Source: Picocystis sp. L7
Lineage: Eukaryota; Chlorophyta; Picocystophyceae; Picocystales; Picocystaceae
Reading direction: 5' to 3'
NCBI GenBank assembly: GCA_020975725.1
Contig: QXJR01000026.1
Location: forward strand, 310,001-374,000
DNA length: 64,000 bases
In this document: positions 10,194 to 20,337 of the stretch, one piece after another
How positions within the stretch are numbered: position 1 is the stretch's first letter
How the letters are laid out: each line of letters opens with the position of its first letter
Position numbers and translations under genes: made by a program
The notes under the pieces: model-generated
Databases searched by the model: none
Seen by the model: the letters and a program-made list of their open reading frames with translations, nothing else
Told to the model about the DNA's origin: nothing

Positions 10194-11183
10194 TCATTCT
10201 AGGTCGACCACCGAGAACTCTTGCTGTCCCCTCCAAGAGTCACCAGGGCTAACAGTCACAGGATGGCCGAACACTGCATTTTCCACGCACACGAAACTTT
10301 CATAGCAGTCCATTGCGGTCCAAGGACTCCAGACGACCACATCCTTCCATCCTCTTGATTGGATAGCGACAGCTGCACCTGTGCCCACGTCAAGCTCCAC
10401 TTGTTCAGGAGCATCCATGTACACAGAGTCTACCGGACCTTCGAACTGGAGCTTCTCGCGCGTCTCCATCCCTTCCTTCGGATTTTCTGGGTCGGCGACC
10501 TTGTCCAGGAACTTCAGACCACGGAGGCCTTTCACCGCAGCATTTCTGACTCCTGCCACCTCCAAGTAAGTGTGAAGCGCAGCTGTGAATGTGAAGGATT
10601 CGGCGCCAGTGTTCACCACCCTCATATCCGTCATGAGCTTTTCATTGTGTAGGGTCACTTCGTACACCAGCTTGAACGGATAGTCCCACATTGCGCGTGT
10701 ATATTCGGAATCTTCCAAGGTCAGCTCTACGCTTGGATCTGGATCATCAGGATTGGGATCCGCCGAGGTGGATGAAATGGTCCACTCCAAGTTGCGTGCA
10801 AATCCGTGCTGCTGCATTTCTCCTGGGCCGAACTGTGGGAAACAGTGAGGGACGCCGCCGCTGATGGGTTTGGATCCGTCGAACTTGGCGTCCGGTCGGA
10901 CGTACAGCACTTCGTCTCCGCTGGCCTGTTTCCACGAGGTCACACACCCACCAAAGAGGTACACTTCTGCCGAACTTCCACAGCTGTGCCGCAGCACCAC
11001 TTTGGTAAGTCCACCTCGTCCTTCTTCCACCGACACGCTCCCGCCGATCCCGAAGGTGGCCTGCAGGTCCGCCGCCTTGGTCGAGGCCGTCACGTGCAAC
11101 CCTTTGCGTCCCACCTTCGCCTTGGATGTCCGCCAAGTCGCTCCTGCCGTCCTTCCCATGGCCGCACACGTCGCCATGGCCAT
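10194..11183 (-). CDS. Glucose-6-phosphate 1-epimerase (D-hexose-6-phosphate mutarotase), probably plastid
   Basis: About 329 residues from the Met at 11183. The first ~40 residues are rich in Ala, Thr, Ser, Arg and Lys and look like an organelle transit peptide. The mature part shows the aldose-1-epimerase-like fold of the YeaD family: G-G-C-V-T-S-W, then S-G-G-V-P-H-C-F-P-Q-F-G-P-G with the first conserved histidine, then L-H-T-Y-L-E-V with the second. Near the end, V-V-W-S-P-W is followed by Y-E-S-F-V-C-V-E-N-A, which supplies the expected acidic residue. The enzyme interconverts alpha and beta anomers of hexose 6-phosphates. An upstream extension to 11243 is open, but the downstream Met fits a transit peptide better. 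Confidence 0.88.
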   Translation of the reverse strand: MAMATCAAMGRTAGATWRTSKAKVGRKGLHVTASTKAADLQATFGIGGSVSVEEGRGGLTKVVLRHSCGSSAEVYLFGGCVTSWKQASGDEVLYVRPDAKFDGSKPISGGVPHCFPQFGPGEMQQHGFARNLEWTISSTSADPNPDDPDPSVELTLEDSEYTRAMWDYPFKLVYEVTLHNEKLMTDMRVVNTGAESFTFTAALHTYLEVAGVRNAAVKGLRGLKFLDKVADPENPKEGMETREKLQFEGPVDSVYMDAPEQVELDVGTGAAVAIQSRGWKDVVVWSPWTAMDCYESFVCVENAVFGHPVTVSPGDSWRGQQEFSVVDLE

Positions 11184-12967
11184 TGCGGTTTTGAATTCGT
11201 GGTCGGACTCGTGTCGGACCCCAGTTGCATCTGATCCAATCACCCCTCAATCTCACCACCAGAAACCCAGACACAGGAAGACGCATCCAGACCTCACAGT
11301 ACACAACAACACACGGGGATGGTCAGGAATTCTAGGTTGGAGAGACAACCAAGGGAAACACGAATCTTGCTCGGATCGGGTTGAAGGCGGCCTTGTTCGT
11401 TATGCTCTCCGAGCAACTCCGAGACGACAAGTGTTCCTCTCCAGCCGAACTTCGCAAATGGAACGCATACATGCAACGACTTTGTTCCTCTCGTTGCTCC
11501 TCATACCAAGGGCAGGGAAGGTAAACTGGAAGTGACAGAGCAAAAGACCTGAGCCTTCTTCAAGGTCGAAACGATGTATTGCACCAATCCATTGTTTGGA
11601 GAACTGTGCCACGACCATATGACCCAAGTTGAATGGTTTTGTCATCCTATGTAACGAAACATTCCTCATGCTTTGGGTGGGTAAGAAAAAGATGCGAACT
11701 TCGAACACTTTGCCGTTGAAAATCCAAACAAGAAATAAAAGGTGCGTTTGTGAGCGAAACGTGGCACGTGCTATGCACCCCCATAGCGGTGAAAAAGCCT
11801 TAAAATCCCGTTGACGGGATTCATCTCAACCTCGCTCAAGCATTCGTAGAAAAAGGGTCTGAAATGACAAATTTATCCAATATGGTACGCTGAATCGCTA
11901 GAACATTCCCATTTTTTACAATGCAGACCCACAACAAATTCAATGAAAAAACAAAAGTACTATGGCAACGCCATCCGAAATTTGCTCCAGCAAGTGCAAC
12001 AACGGTCCTCTCAAAGAAAAAGTGATGTTGCAAACTTGTTTGTATATTGCATTTTTTCGGGGAATAATGCATCGATTGACGAGACCAAGCACCGGGCCTC
12101 GGAAAGAGATGGTGGAAAGTGCCGAAACCCGCTCAAGAAGAGTTCGTTCGGCATGTTGCTGGTGGAAATGATTAGATAGAACGCCCCATGGCGTACTGTG
12201 GTCAATGAAGCGTTAGTCAAACACCGCAGTTAGCTTTAATCGTCGTTGACATGCCAATTTGTGCCTACCTTCAACCATTGTCAGTTGAGTGGCTTTTCTA
12301 GGTTTAGTTGCGGTCCTTTGACTTGTGCAAGTCATCGGAAACCGTTGTCTTCAAAAATACACAATCGACGATAGAAATTACATTCAGATCTTACCAACGC
12401 TTGGAAGTGAATGCTCGTGGACTTTTGGGGTTCACGGATACTCCCCCGTGTTCCTTCTTTTTCCAACACCTCTTCTGCGCGGCATCTGTGGAAACGCTTC
12501 TTCTCTCTTCCTCGTCGCTACTGATCTATTCGTGCAACGCGCGGCTGGTCCTGGACCGGATGCTCGGTGGACCATGCCCAACGCCTGTGATTCCCATTGC
12601 CTCCTCCCTTGTGGATCGACCTCGGTGCATCTCCTGGATCACGTCTCCCCCCCGGCGATCTTCACGCCCCACCCATCTGGATCCCAAACGGATCAACCTG
12701 TCTGCCACGGTACTGGTCCAGCGGATCCCCAAAGGATCAGATCGCGATCGTGGGGTCCATCGGCAGTGAATCGTCCTCACCAGTCGCTTCCTGTGGTGGA
12801 AGTGGTTGCAGATCGGTGCTGTGTTGGACGCACTCGACCGCTTCGACTCGAACCGAACACATTCGAATCGTGTACGAAGGGATCGCACGAACTTACGGCC
12901 CTGTCCTGCTGGTGGCAAACTCAAAGGAAGAGGGAAAGATCCGCATCGTTCGATGCCTGCAGGAAAC
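11184..12967. other. Intergenic region, 1.8 kb, divergent promoter plus AT-rich core
   Basis: No supported gene. It separates the divergent mutarotase and plastid-targeted protein genes. From 11.5 to 12.3 kb it is AT-rich with only short frames. From 12.5 to 12.95 kb it turns GC-rich and open in several frames, with GGATCC/GGATCG words typical of promoter regions here. One open segment near 12830-12960 could be an exon, but nothing shows how it would be spliced. Confidence 0.5.
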
Positions 12968-14262
12968 ATGGTGGTCCAGACGTCCACCGGCCTCTCCACG
13001 AACCAACGCGTGAAGGTACGATTGAAGCGAAGCGAAAGTGGATAGTTTTCCATCGTTCGTCCGTGGGATGTTCCAGAGTGACTTTTACCACCCGCTTTAA
13101 AATCGAGTTGGCTCGAATTTCGTCAGCTGCTGACCCAACGGCGCCCGTGAATTCTATGCCACAGTCCAACGCGAATTTCACAAAGCAACGGACAACGAAG
13201 TCCGGCCCATCGTTTGCCAGCACGTGTGCTGCTAGAAATGAGAATCCAACTCGCTCAAGGCACGTGGGCGTAGCACCCAATTTGGGAATCCCTTTGGTTG
13301 CCATCTTAGCATCAGGATGCATCTTGCAAGCAGTGCCTGCCGATGCAGGTGAGTACGAGGACTTGCTGGCCAAGTCAGGAGGTGTATCCATCGAATCGTT
13401 TGCTGGATTGGAGAAGTCAGAAAAGGCTCCTAGGACCAAGGTAGCTCAGGAGACAAAGGCAAAGAAAGAAGAACCTGCCAAGACCTCTAAGAAACAACTG
13501 AAGTCGCCCCCGACAAAATCAGAGCAGGCAGCACCCAAGACGGCTGCCCCTGTGACTGCTTCGAAGAAGGCAGAAGAAGCAGCGTCGGCGAAGAAAAGGG
13601 CAGAAGAAGCAAAGGCGGCCAGGAAGCAGGCAGAAGAGTTGAAGGCAGCCAAGAAGCAGACAGAAGCAGCAGCGTCGGCCAAGAAAAAGGCAGAAGAAGC
13701 AAGAGAAGCCAGGAAAAAGGCCGAGGAATTGAAAGCCAAGGCAGCAGAGGAACGCGAACGGGAGAGACTTGAAAGAATTGCAGCTGCCCAGGAGAAGAAA
13801 AAAGCACAGCGGAGTGCGGTGGATACCGAGGTCAAGGCTTTGTCAAGCAAACAGGAAACGTCCAAACCCACTACAAAGGCCCAGTCTACTGCAAAGAAGA
13901 CAGCAGTCTCAGGAAAACCATCCAGTGAATCAAAGCCTCTGACAGCCACTAAAAAGGATACTGCAGCCAACTCAGCTCCAGCAAAGGAAAAGGCTACGCC
14001 CTCAAAAAGCTCGCCGAAATCGTCATTGGCCGCCTCCAAGGGTAAGACGGAGCCTCCAAAGAAAGCTTCTGCCAAGAGAACGACATCGAAGATTAGCAAA
14101 GCCAAGCGTAAGAAAGGGGCTCCAGGCTGGTTTCTGGTAGGGGGAATTATAACCATGCTGGCAGGTATCATCTCTGCTCAGGAGAATACTGGAGCTGATC
14201 CCAAGGTGACACCTGCTGCCAAGTCTTCTAAAAAGCCGAAGGATACAGCAGGCATGGAATGA
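12968..14262 (+). CDS. Lys/Ala-rich protein with thylakoid-type bipartite leader and C-terminal membrane segment
   Basis: Exon 1 is 12968-13015 (16 codons, M-V-V-Q-T-S-T-G), ending at a GTACGA donor. The best acceptor is about 13110 (ATCGAG|TTG), giving a phase-0 join; an in-frame Met at 12953 is also possible. The leader is Ser/Thr/Arg-rich, then I-P-L-V-A-I-L-A-S-G-C-I-L and A-x-A (P-A-D-A) before G-E-Y-E-D-L-L. That arrangement resembles a transit peptide plus a thylakoid-lumen signal. Next comes about 120 residues of repeated K-K-A-E-E-A / A-R-K-Q-A-E-E-L units, probably a charged single helix or coiled coil, then Pro/Ser/Lys-rich sequence and a hydrophobic span (W-F-L-V-G-G-I-I-T-M-L-A-G-I-I) about 35 residues from the end. 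It resembles TolA in style only. I do not recognise an ortholog. Confidence 0.6.
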
Positions 14263-14475
14263 GCGTGCAGCTAAGCTGTGAATAGATTTTGTGCTTCCTT
14301 TTTTCCGTCAAGAACATCCTCCTTCTCTACATCACATTGGTCTGCGCCAACTGAGACTGATTCGGGGCTCCTTTCGGATATTTTGCTCCCGGCAGTCTAT
14401 CCCTCGCGGAGGAAAGGTCGGTGCGCTTCCGAAGCTGCAGGTGCGTTCGCCTCACAGATCCGATGTGCTCCCCGA

Positions 14476-14859
14476 ATGCTGGCGTATGTACCGAAGGGAT
14501 CGCTTCAGCTGTGGACGGGAACGCTCGTGCACGCTTGTGCTTCATTGTCGGAAGAGTTCTCAGCCTGGCTCAAGGCGAGTTCAACCTTCATCCAGAAATC
14601 CAACAATCTTGTTTCGCAAGGAAATTCCCGGTATCGTCGGATGCACCTGCAAAGCGACCCGCGGACGCGACATACCGGACCTCACGCTACAGTGTCTTCC
14701 TCGGCCAATTGGAAAGCCTTCTATCATCGACGCTCCACTGTCGCCCGAGCACAGTTGGAAGGAATGGAACGTGGTTCGTGCGGTGGTTGCGATTGCGATA
14801 GTTCAGCAGTGGAACCAGCCGATGAACATGTCCAAGCTTTAAATCGGTTCGTCTTATGA
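14476..14859 (+). CDS. Possible small gene, unidentified
   Basis: A 127-residue frame starts M-L-A-Y-V-P-K-G-S-L and stops 19 nt before an AATAAA. That spacing matches secure genes nearby, so some transcript probably ends here. The same frame is open back to 14278. A second frame also runs to a stop at 14842 and reads plausibly, so the true frame, or a splice between frames, is undecided. No family recognised. It lies tail-to-tail with the P-domain gene. Confidence 0.3.
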   Translation: MLAYVPKGSLQLWTGTLVHACASLSEEFSAWLKASSTFIQKSNNLVSQGNSRYRRMHLQSDPRTRHTGPHATVSSSANWKAFYHRRSTVARAQLEGMERGSCGGCDCDSSAVEPADEHVQALNRFVL

Positions 14860-14877
14860 AAAATGAAAGTTCAAGTC

Positions 14878-14883
14878 AATAAA
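14878..14883 (+). terminator. AATAAA poly(A) signal
   Basis: AATAAA on the plus strand 600 nt after the stop of the Lys/Ala-rich protein gene, which supports a separate small gene between 14.3 and 14.86 kb. Confidence 0.45.
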
Positions 14884-14977
14884 ACTACAAGGAGCTTCGG
14901 AATAATTTAGGTGGGTTGCCTGCAAAGCGCAAGCTTTTGCGCATATGCTTGTTGGGAAATTGCTGACGCGAGCAAGA

Positions 14978-16293
14978 TCAACGGAACATGACTTCGTCCA
15001 GGTCCATGCCTTCCTCAGGGCTGGGGGCCTCTGCTTCACTGAAAAGCCTGAAGTTCAGCCCATTGAAGTCGGCTGTGATTTCATCGAGGTAATCGTAAAG
15101 GCCTGGCAGCTGGGTCTTGAAATCAAAGTCCTTCAGGGAGGGTAGGGTTGCCAGCTTCCCAGTCTTGTAGAGATAGACAAGCCACACAAACTTCTTCACC
15201 ACTGCAAACTCCCACATGGCAAGTTTGACCTGGAATGGCAATCTCTTCACATCATGGGACTTGCGGAATTCGCTGATGGCCTCCCTCATCCTTGAGAACG
15301 GAAGCCTCATGGCTGGCCTGTCGGAGGAAAGAGCGGTGCCGAAGGCTCCAGCTTGGTTCTCTTGCTCTTCTCCGAGTTCTTGATCCAGTTCTTCAGCAAG
15401 TTCGGGATCATCCTGAAGGATGTTCTCAAGCTGCTCCAGAATGGGGCCGGAAACATCTGGTGGCACAATAGAAGAGCTATCAGAGCCTTCGGGTGCTTCG
15501 TCGATCGTTGGAGGAACTTCTTCACTTGGTTCATAGCACAGCTTCAATTCCCATCCGCCGATCCTACCGTGGCGAGTTTCAGGTTCATCTGCACGGTCCT
15601 CAATCATGAGGGTCCACAGACCTTCGCTCCCACCTCTTCCTGCCACCGTCCCTGATCCCGCCGACAACTGACCCAAAATCCTCTCTGGCTTCCACACACC
15701 AGTGAATGGCTCTGCATCGTCGGGCAGTGGAGTACCAGGTGGGGTGTTGGGGAAAGGTTCTTCGGCAGTGTCAGAGAAGTAGGTATCGATCATCTGAGAC
15801 TTGGCCTTCCCTTTGCGGAAGGCGAGGTTTGTGCCGCGTACATCTTCATCCGAAGAATCCGGTCCTGGTTGAGCTTCCAGGCGGACCCTGATTGCACCCA
15901 ACCTGGTGTAGGTGACATTGACACCCACCAACACTTGCTTCACATCGAAGGCATCCGGCACATTGATCACGGACTTGGCCACGGTATCATGCTTCTGCAG
16001 GATGGCCGCGGGTGCGAACATTCCCTCGTATAGTGGAGTGCTCCTGTAGATCTTGCATTCCAGCTCCGGTTTCACTGCATTGGCAGCTGTGTCACGGGGG
16101 TGGACGCATCAAGGAACACGAACCGTCGCGGTCAGCAACCCTGCTTCGATCCATCCTCGTTCCTCTCTCTGGTCTGCGTTCGCCGTACAGACTCACCTTC
16201 GTTGTTGCGTCTGAGTCCCGCCAGGAGCGCATCGCTACCTGGTGCACCGAAGGCGGCCAGCGCCATGGTGGCCACGAGCACCGACGTCTTCAT
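14978..16293 (-). CDS. Secreted protein with P/Homo-B (proprotein convertase) domain
   Basis: Two exons: 16293-16197 and 16086-14978, with a 110-nt intron (GTGAGT...CACAG) joining in phase 1. Exon 1 encodes a signal peptide (M-K-T-S-V-L-V-A-T-M-A-L-A-A-F-G). The mature part has a P-domain: S-V-I-N-V-P-D-A-F, V-L-V-G-V-N-V-T-Y-T-R-L-G-A-I-R-V-R-L, then T-Y-F-S-D-T-A-E-E and G-L-W-T-L-M-I-E-D-R-A-D with I-G-G-W-E-L-K-L. In convertases this domain stabilises the protease, but here no subtilase domain is present. The C-terminal ~180 residues are unlike anything I know, with an acidic linker followed by a helical basic region. The 5' leader on this strand holds a GAA-repeat run. I infer an extracellular or endomembrane location. 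Confidence 0.75.
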
Positions 16294-17460
16294 CGTCTTG
16301 GATCGGTTTGGCTCGTTTGGCTTCTTCTTCTTCTTCTTCTTCGTGTGTGGTGGCTCCTTCCCAGAGCAGTACCTTTGGTTTGGGCGTGCCACTCGTTCGG
16401 GAAGCGCACCGCCTTGGCGTCTGCGTTCGTGGAGAAGTGAGGAACCATTTCGCAGATTCGTCCTTCTTCTTCCTCCGCCCGACACTTGGCGTCGGTTTGG
16501 ACGAGGCGAGACGTCCTGGGGTCTTCCGATCCTCCCCTCCTCGGAGGCCACGCGCCTCGGCCCGACGAGGAAGGCGGGGGAGGACGACCGAGGTTCCTCG
16601 AAGGCACACGTCCCTCGATCCCTCCGATCGGGGTACCTGCCCCGCGAACCCGGAAGAATCGAGGGGATTTGACCCCACGGACGGACCTCTTGAAAGGGGA
16701 ACCTCGATCCGATCGAACCCAAGGATCGACGGCACGCCTGGAGGACCCTGCCCGTCGAGGATCCACGCTTCCCTCCGGGGCGATCCTCCGCGGTCGCGAA
16801 CGAGGTCGCCCCCGGCGGTGGACCCCCCCCCCCCCGCTGCCACAGGGGCGGCAGATGGTTGGACCTCCCTTGGATTCGTACGTTCGAAACCAAGTTCGAG
16901 GCGAGAGCAAGGCGCGGAGATCCGCACCACACGAAGCACGCTCGTCTCGATTCTCACGACGAACCGGACGGGAAAACCTTCCTGGACCGCTGGATCCCAA
17001 GGTAACGAGCCGAGCAGGTGCCGCTTGGCAGCGATTGGGATCGTGTGGTTCGAGGAAACGGCGTGGATCGAGGCGTGCGCCGCACATCCGGAAGGGAACG
17101 ACGACGATGCACGTCCAGGCGTCCTCGACGTGATGGCCGATCGAACGCGCCACGACGACGGGAAAGCGATCCCCCTTCGATCGATCGATCCTGAGTTCGA
17201 GGCGTCGAGCGCCTGGAGCCCACGTCTCCGTCGCGGATCCATCGACCAGTCGCGCGACGCGCGCCTTTCCTTGCTCCGCACGACGTCGCGAGCGGGAACC
17301 TTCCGTCGTCCTGCTCGATCTCCCGTGTCCACGTGCAGCCGAAAAGGCGCACCTTCCCTCCCACGTCGATGCGGACGCGCCAAGCTTCGTGGACGAAGCG
17401 CGGTGGTGGCCCATCGCGACGCGATCGGGCATGCCCGTCCGCGCGATCCCGTGAGTCGAC
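16294..17460. other. GC-rich divergent promoter region between P-domain and MFS genes
   Basis: About 1.17 kb, open in nearly all six frames. Frames over 450 codons on both strands overlap here and none resembles a protein. It holds a (TTC)n run at about 16317-16337, a C12 run near 16827-16838, and many GATCGA / GGATCC / CGAAAG words. I read it as regulatory and 5' untranslated sequence. Confidence 0.6.
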
Positions 17461-18990
17461 ATGCGCGATGGCGAAGCCTTGGCGGCGAAGGGAAGCCAGG
17501 TCGAGCTGGAGGCGTGCGAAGGCGTCCTCGTCGCCCAAAGGACGGAAACGAAGGCGGAACGCGAAGGAGCGCGTCCTTGGCGTGGAGACGCGTGCGAAGT
17601 CCACGAAGACGTGGAAGGACGCGACGAAGCCGACGCGCGTGAGGTGGTGAGCAAGGTGAGATGGGGAATCCTGCCCATGCTGTGGACCATGGCACTCATC
17701 TGCTACATCGACCGTTCGAACTCGGCGTTCGCGGCACTGGACATGAGGGAAGAGCTGGACATGTCCGACGCGTCGTACGGGCTGGGAAGCAGCGTGTTCT
17801 TCGTCGGATACATGCTGTTCGAAGTTCCCAGCAACTACCTGCTGGTGAAGTTCGGAGCGCCGTTCTGGATGTTCAGGATCGTGCTCTCGTGGGGCCTGGT
17901 CGCGACGGGGATGGCGTTCATCACCGGAACCACATCGTTCATATGCCTGAGGTTCCTCCTCGGCCTGGCAGAAGCCGGTGCATTCCCTGGAATGTGGTAT
18001 TACATGAGCCTGTGGTTCAGCGAAGCAGAATTCGGGGAATCGTACGCCCTCCTCTCCTCTGCTTCGGCCATCGCAGGAATCGCGGGAGGCCTGCTTGCCG
18101 CTTCGATCCTCAAAATGGATGGATTCTTGGGATTCTCCGGTTGGCGCTGGCTGTTTCTCTGGGAAGGCTTGTCTGCTGTCGTGTTTGCTGTCGTCTTGCG
18201 CTGGAAATTGCCTGATGCACCGTGCAAAGCTACGTTCCTGACATCCACCGAGCGCTCCTGGTTGACGGCAAGACAGGCCGCAGCCTTGCGTTCCAAGCAC
18301 GACGACGAAGATTCCCCGGCTGGAGTACGGGAAACCCTCCTGGACCGACGGGTTTGGTGGATAGGCATTGCGTGGGCACTAGCAATGTGTGGTTACTATG
18401 GTATCCTTTTTTGGATCCCAATCATCATTCACGGTATTGTGGGAAAAGGCAGCAGCGCATCGCTCACGAGCATAGTCTCTATTGCACCTTATGGGACCGC
18501 AGCAATTGTAATGCTTGCGAATGCCACTCACTCACGGATCACTAGCGAAAGGCGTATGCACATTTTCGTGCCTACGTTCCTTGGCGCACTTAGTTTAGTG
18601 TTGGTGCCACATCTAACAGGGGTGTTTCTGCGCATCGTAGTCATCTCTATTGCAACTGCGGGGGTTTGGGCCCTGTATGGACCATTGTACAGCCTACCAA
18701 ACACTTTTTTGGTTGGTAAAGGTGCAGCAGTCGGCGTTGCAGCAATAAACTCATGCGGAAGCCTGGGGGGATTTACAGGCCCCTTGTTGATTGGCTTATT
18801 GTCGGGGCAGGACGATGACAATGCAAAGGCATTTCTCATCTTGGCTGTGCTCCTGTTCCTCGCAGGAATACTCATGCTCTTCTTCCCCTACGAAAGACAG
18901 CAGTGGGGAAGCTGGCAGCAACTCACAGGATCGACACACCCTGTGTTGGTCGCTTCCCAAACGGATACCTCGGATAGCAGTATCTTGTAA
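17461..18990 (+). CDS. Major facilitator superfamily transporter, anion:cation symporter (ACS)-like
   Basis: 509 residues with about 12 hydrophobic spans. The first span reads L-P-M-L-W-T-M-A-L-I-C-Y-I-D-R-S-N-S, the Y-x-D-R-x-N signature typical of ACS transporters (phthalate, tartrate, glucarate and vitamin-type carriers). TM4-5 has F-L-L-G-L-A-E-A-G-A-F-P-G, also typical. The N-terminal ~65 residues before TM1 are charged, and the start Met is the weakest part: an upstream exon or a later start near 17640 is possible. The substrate is likely an organic anion but cannot be read from sequence. It is convergent with the NFRKB-like gene, with stops 58 bp apart. Confidence 0.85.
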   Translation: MRDGEALAAKGSQVELEACEGVLVAQRTETKAEREGARPWRGDACEVHEDVEGRDEADAREVVSKVRWGILPMLWTMALICYIDRSNSAFAALDMREELDMSDASYGLGSSVFFVGYMLFEVPSNYLLVKFGAPFWMFRIVLSWGLVATGMAFITGTTSFICLRFLLGLAEAGAFPGMWYYMSLWFSEAEFGESYALLSSASAIAGIAGGLLAASILKMDGFLGFSGWRWLFLWEGLSAVVFAVVLRWKLPDAPCKATFLTSTERSWLTARQAAALRSKHDDEDSPAGVRETLLDRRVWWIGIAWALAMCGYYGILFWIPIIIHGIVGKGSSASLTSIVSIAPYGTAAIVMLANATHSRITSERRMHIFVPTFLGALSLVLVPHLTGVFLRIVVISIATAGVWALYGPLYSLPNTFLVGKGAAVGVAAINSCGSLGGFTGPLLIGLLSGQDDDNAKAFLILAVLLFLAGILMLFFPYERQQWGSWQQLTGSTHPVLVASQTDTSDSSIL

Positions 18991-19047
18991 AAGCAATGTG
19001 GATCAAGGCAAATGTAGCACTCTTTATCTGCTTTCATTTTCTGCACC

Positions 19048-20337
19048 TTAGCCTTTTTCTATCTGCATGTCGCTTACGTTTCCCTCCACATTCAGGTCCA
19101 CGGGCCCCAAACCTTCCTCTCTCTCCACCGCCATTTGCACGGCCTTGCCATTGTCTCTTGCAGTTACAAGTTGGTGATTTCCCTCAAAGTTCCTGCCATG
19201 CAGAGTTTGTCCATCTTTCACGTGATCCTTGGGATTCGCGTTTGACGTTTGCTTCTCATCAGTGTTTTGATCGGCCGATTTCAGCTTTGCTATGTTGGCA
19301 ATGGCCGAATCGTCTGGTTTGATGATGAGTCCCTTTCCTCTCATCGCTTTCGCAAAAGATGCCTCAAGCGCAGGCTCTAGCTTTTTCGTGGCGGCAGATG
19401 GATTTCCTGTTTCGTCGGTTAGGGTCTCTCCCCACGGTGGACCGATCCACATCCAGTTATTGCCAGTGCGTTGAACGATACGGATCGGTTCCTTTCCCAA
19501 CCATTCTTTCATGTCCGGTGGGTCCTCTAGGAATTTCAGTGCTTCGGACACCACGCCCATTGCGTCCACGATGGTGGCGGTGACGGCAAGCGGCGCTTTC
19601 GTCGTGATGTGCTGGACGATGTTCGCTTCGTTTGTGTCGTTCCCTTCGGTCGACAGCTGTGCGATGGCTTCGTTTACGGATCGGAGCACGCGGCTCCCTT
19701 TCTTCGAGGGGAGCACGTTATCTCCTCGTTTCCTCTTCTTCGGTGCGGATTCCGCCGCACCGTTGTCGTTGCCTTGCGTCGTCGTCGTCGTCCTTTCCAA
19801 AGCCTTCGCGTGGACCTCGTTTCCGCCACCTTTGGCGGTTTCTGCTGCGCTGGATCCGGCCTTCGGAGCTGGTCTTCGCGCTCCTTTTTGGGTGGAAGGT
19901 CTGCCGAACTGTTCCTTCAACAGCTCGAGCTTCCTGACGAATCGATCGTGGTAGTCTCGCAGCGTGTGGTAGTATTCTTTCTTCTTCAAAAACTGCAGCC
20001 CTTGTCGCAATCCGGCCACTTCTTCGTCCAGTTCGCCATGCACGAACTGCCACCACAGCTTCTGGAGGGGCGCACCGAAGTGCACGTTCTCTTCTCCACG
20101 CAGCACCTTCTCGAGGAACCCTCCAGGTCCTTCGTCGATCCCGTCCGGAAGATACGCGCGCAAGGTTTCCCTGTCTTCTTCGTCGAGGCGCTGCGTCCAG
20201 TCCGACAGCGAAAGCAGCCCTTGCGGTCCTTCCAGCTCGCCCAGTTCGTCGGGCAGGTGCGCCACCTGCCCTTCCAACACGCACTTCTGCTCCTGCGAAG
20301 GCGCTTCTCGTGCGCTTGCGCCGCCTTCTTCGCGCAT
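19048..20337 (-). CDS. NFRKB-like nuclear protein with DEUBAD-type domain (INO80-associated)
   Basis: About 429 residues from the Met at 20337. Residues ~20-140 fit the N-terminal DEUBAD domain of NFRKB: L-S-L-S-D-W-T-Q-R-L, then E-T-L-R-A-Y-L-P-D, F-L-E-K-V-L-R-G-E-E-N-V-H-F-G, a W-W-Q-F segment and L-K-K-K-E-Y-Y-H-T-L-R-D-Y-H. NFRKB is an INO80 chromatin-remodelling subunit that binds and restrains UCH37. A Lys/Arg-rich linker with P-K-K-R-K-R follows, then a second folded segment ending W-M-W-I-G-P-P-W-G. It is much shorter than animal NFRKB. The frame stays open upstream to 20829, but that part looks like leader sequence. Confidence 0.65.
   Translation of the reverse strand: MREEGGASAREAPSQEQKCVLEGQVAHLPDELGELEGPQGLLSLSDWTQRLDEEDRETLRAYLPDGIDEGPGGFLEKVLRGEENVHFGAPLQKLWWQFVHGELDEEVAGLRQGLQFLKKKEYYHTLRDYHDRFVRKLELLKEQFGRPSTQKGARRPAPKAGSSAAETAKGGGNEVHAKALERTTTTTQGNDNGAAESAPKKRKRGDNVLPSKKGSRVLRSVNEAIAQLSTEGNDTNEANIVQHITTKAPLAVTATIVDAMGVVSEALKFLEDPPDMKEWLGKEPIRIVQRTGNNWMWIGPPWGETLTDETGNPSAATKKLEPALEASFAKAMRGKGLIIKPDDSAIANIAKLKSADQNTDEKQTSNANPKDHVKDGQTLHGRNFEGNHQLVTARDNGKAVQMAVEREEGLGPVDLNVEGNVSDMQIEKG

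Noticed and set aside
16235-17699. Frames of 466-486 codons on both strands
   Set aside because: Arg/Ser/Pro-rich translations in mutually overlapping frames, with no domain; explained by stop-poor word composition.
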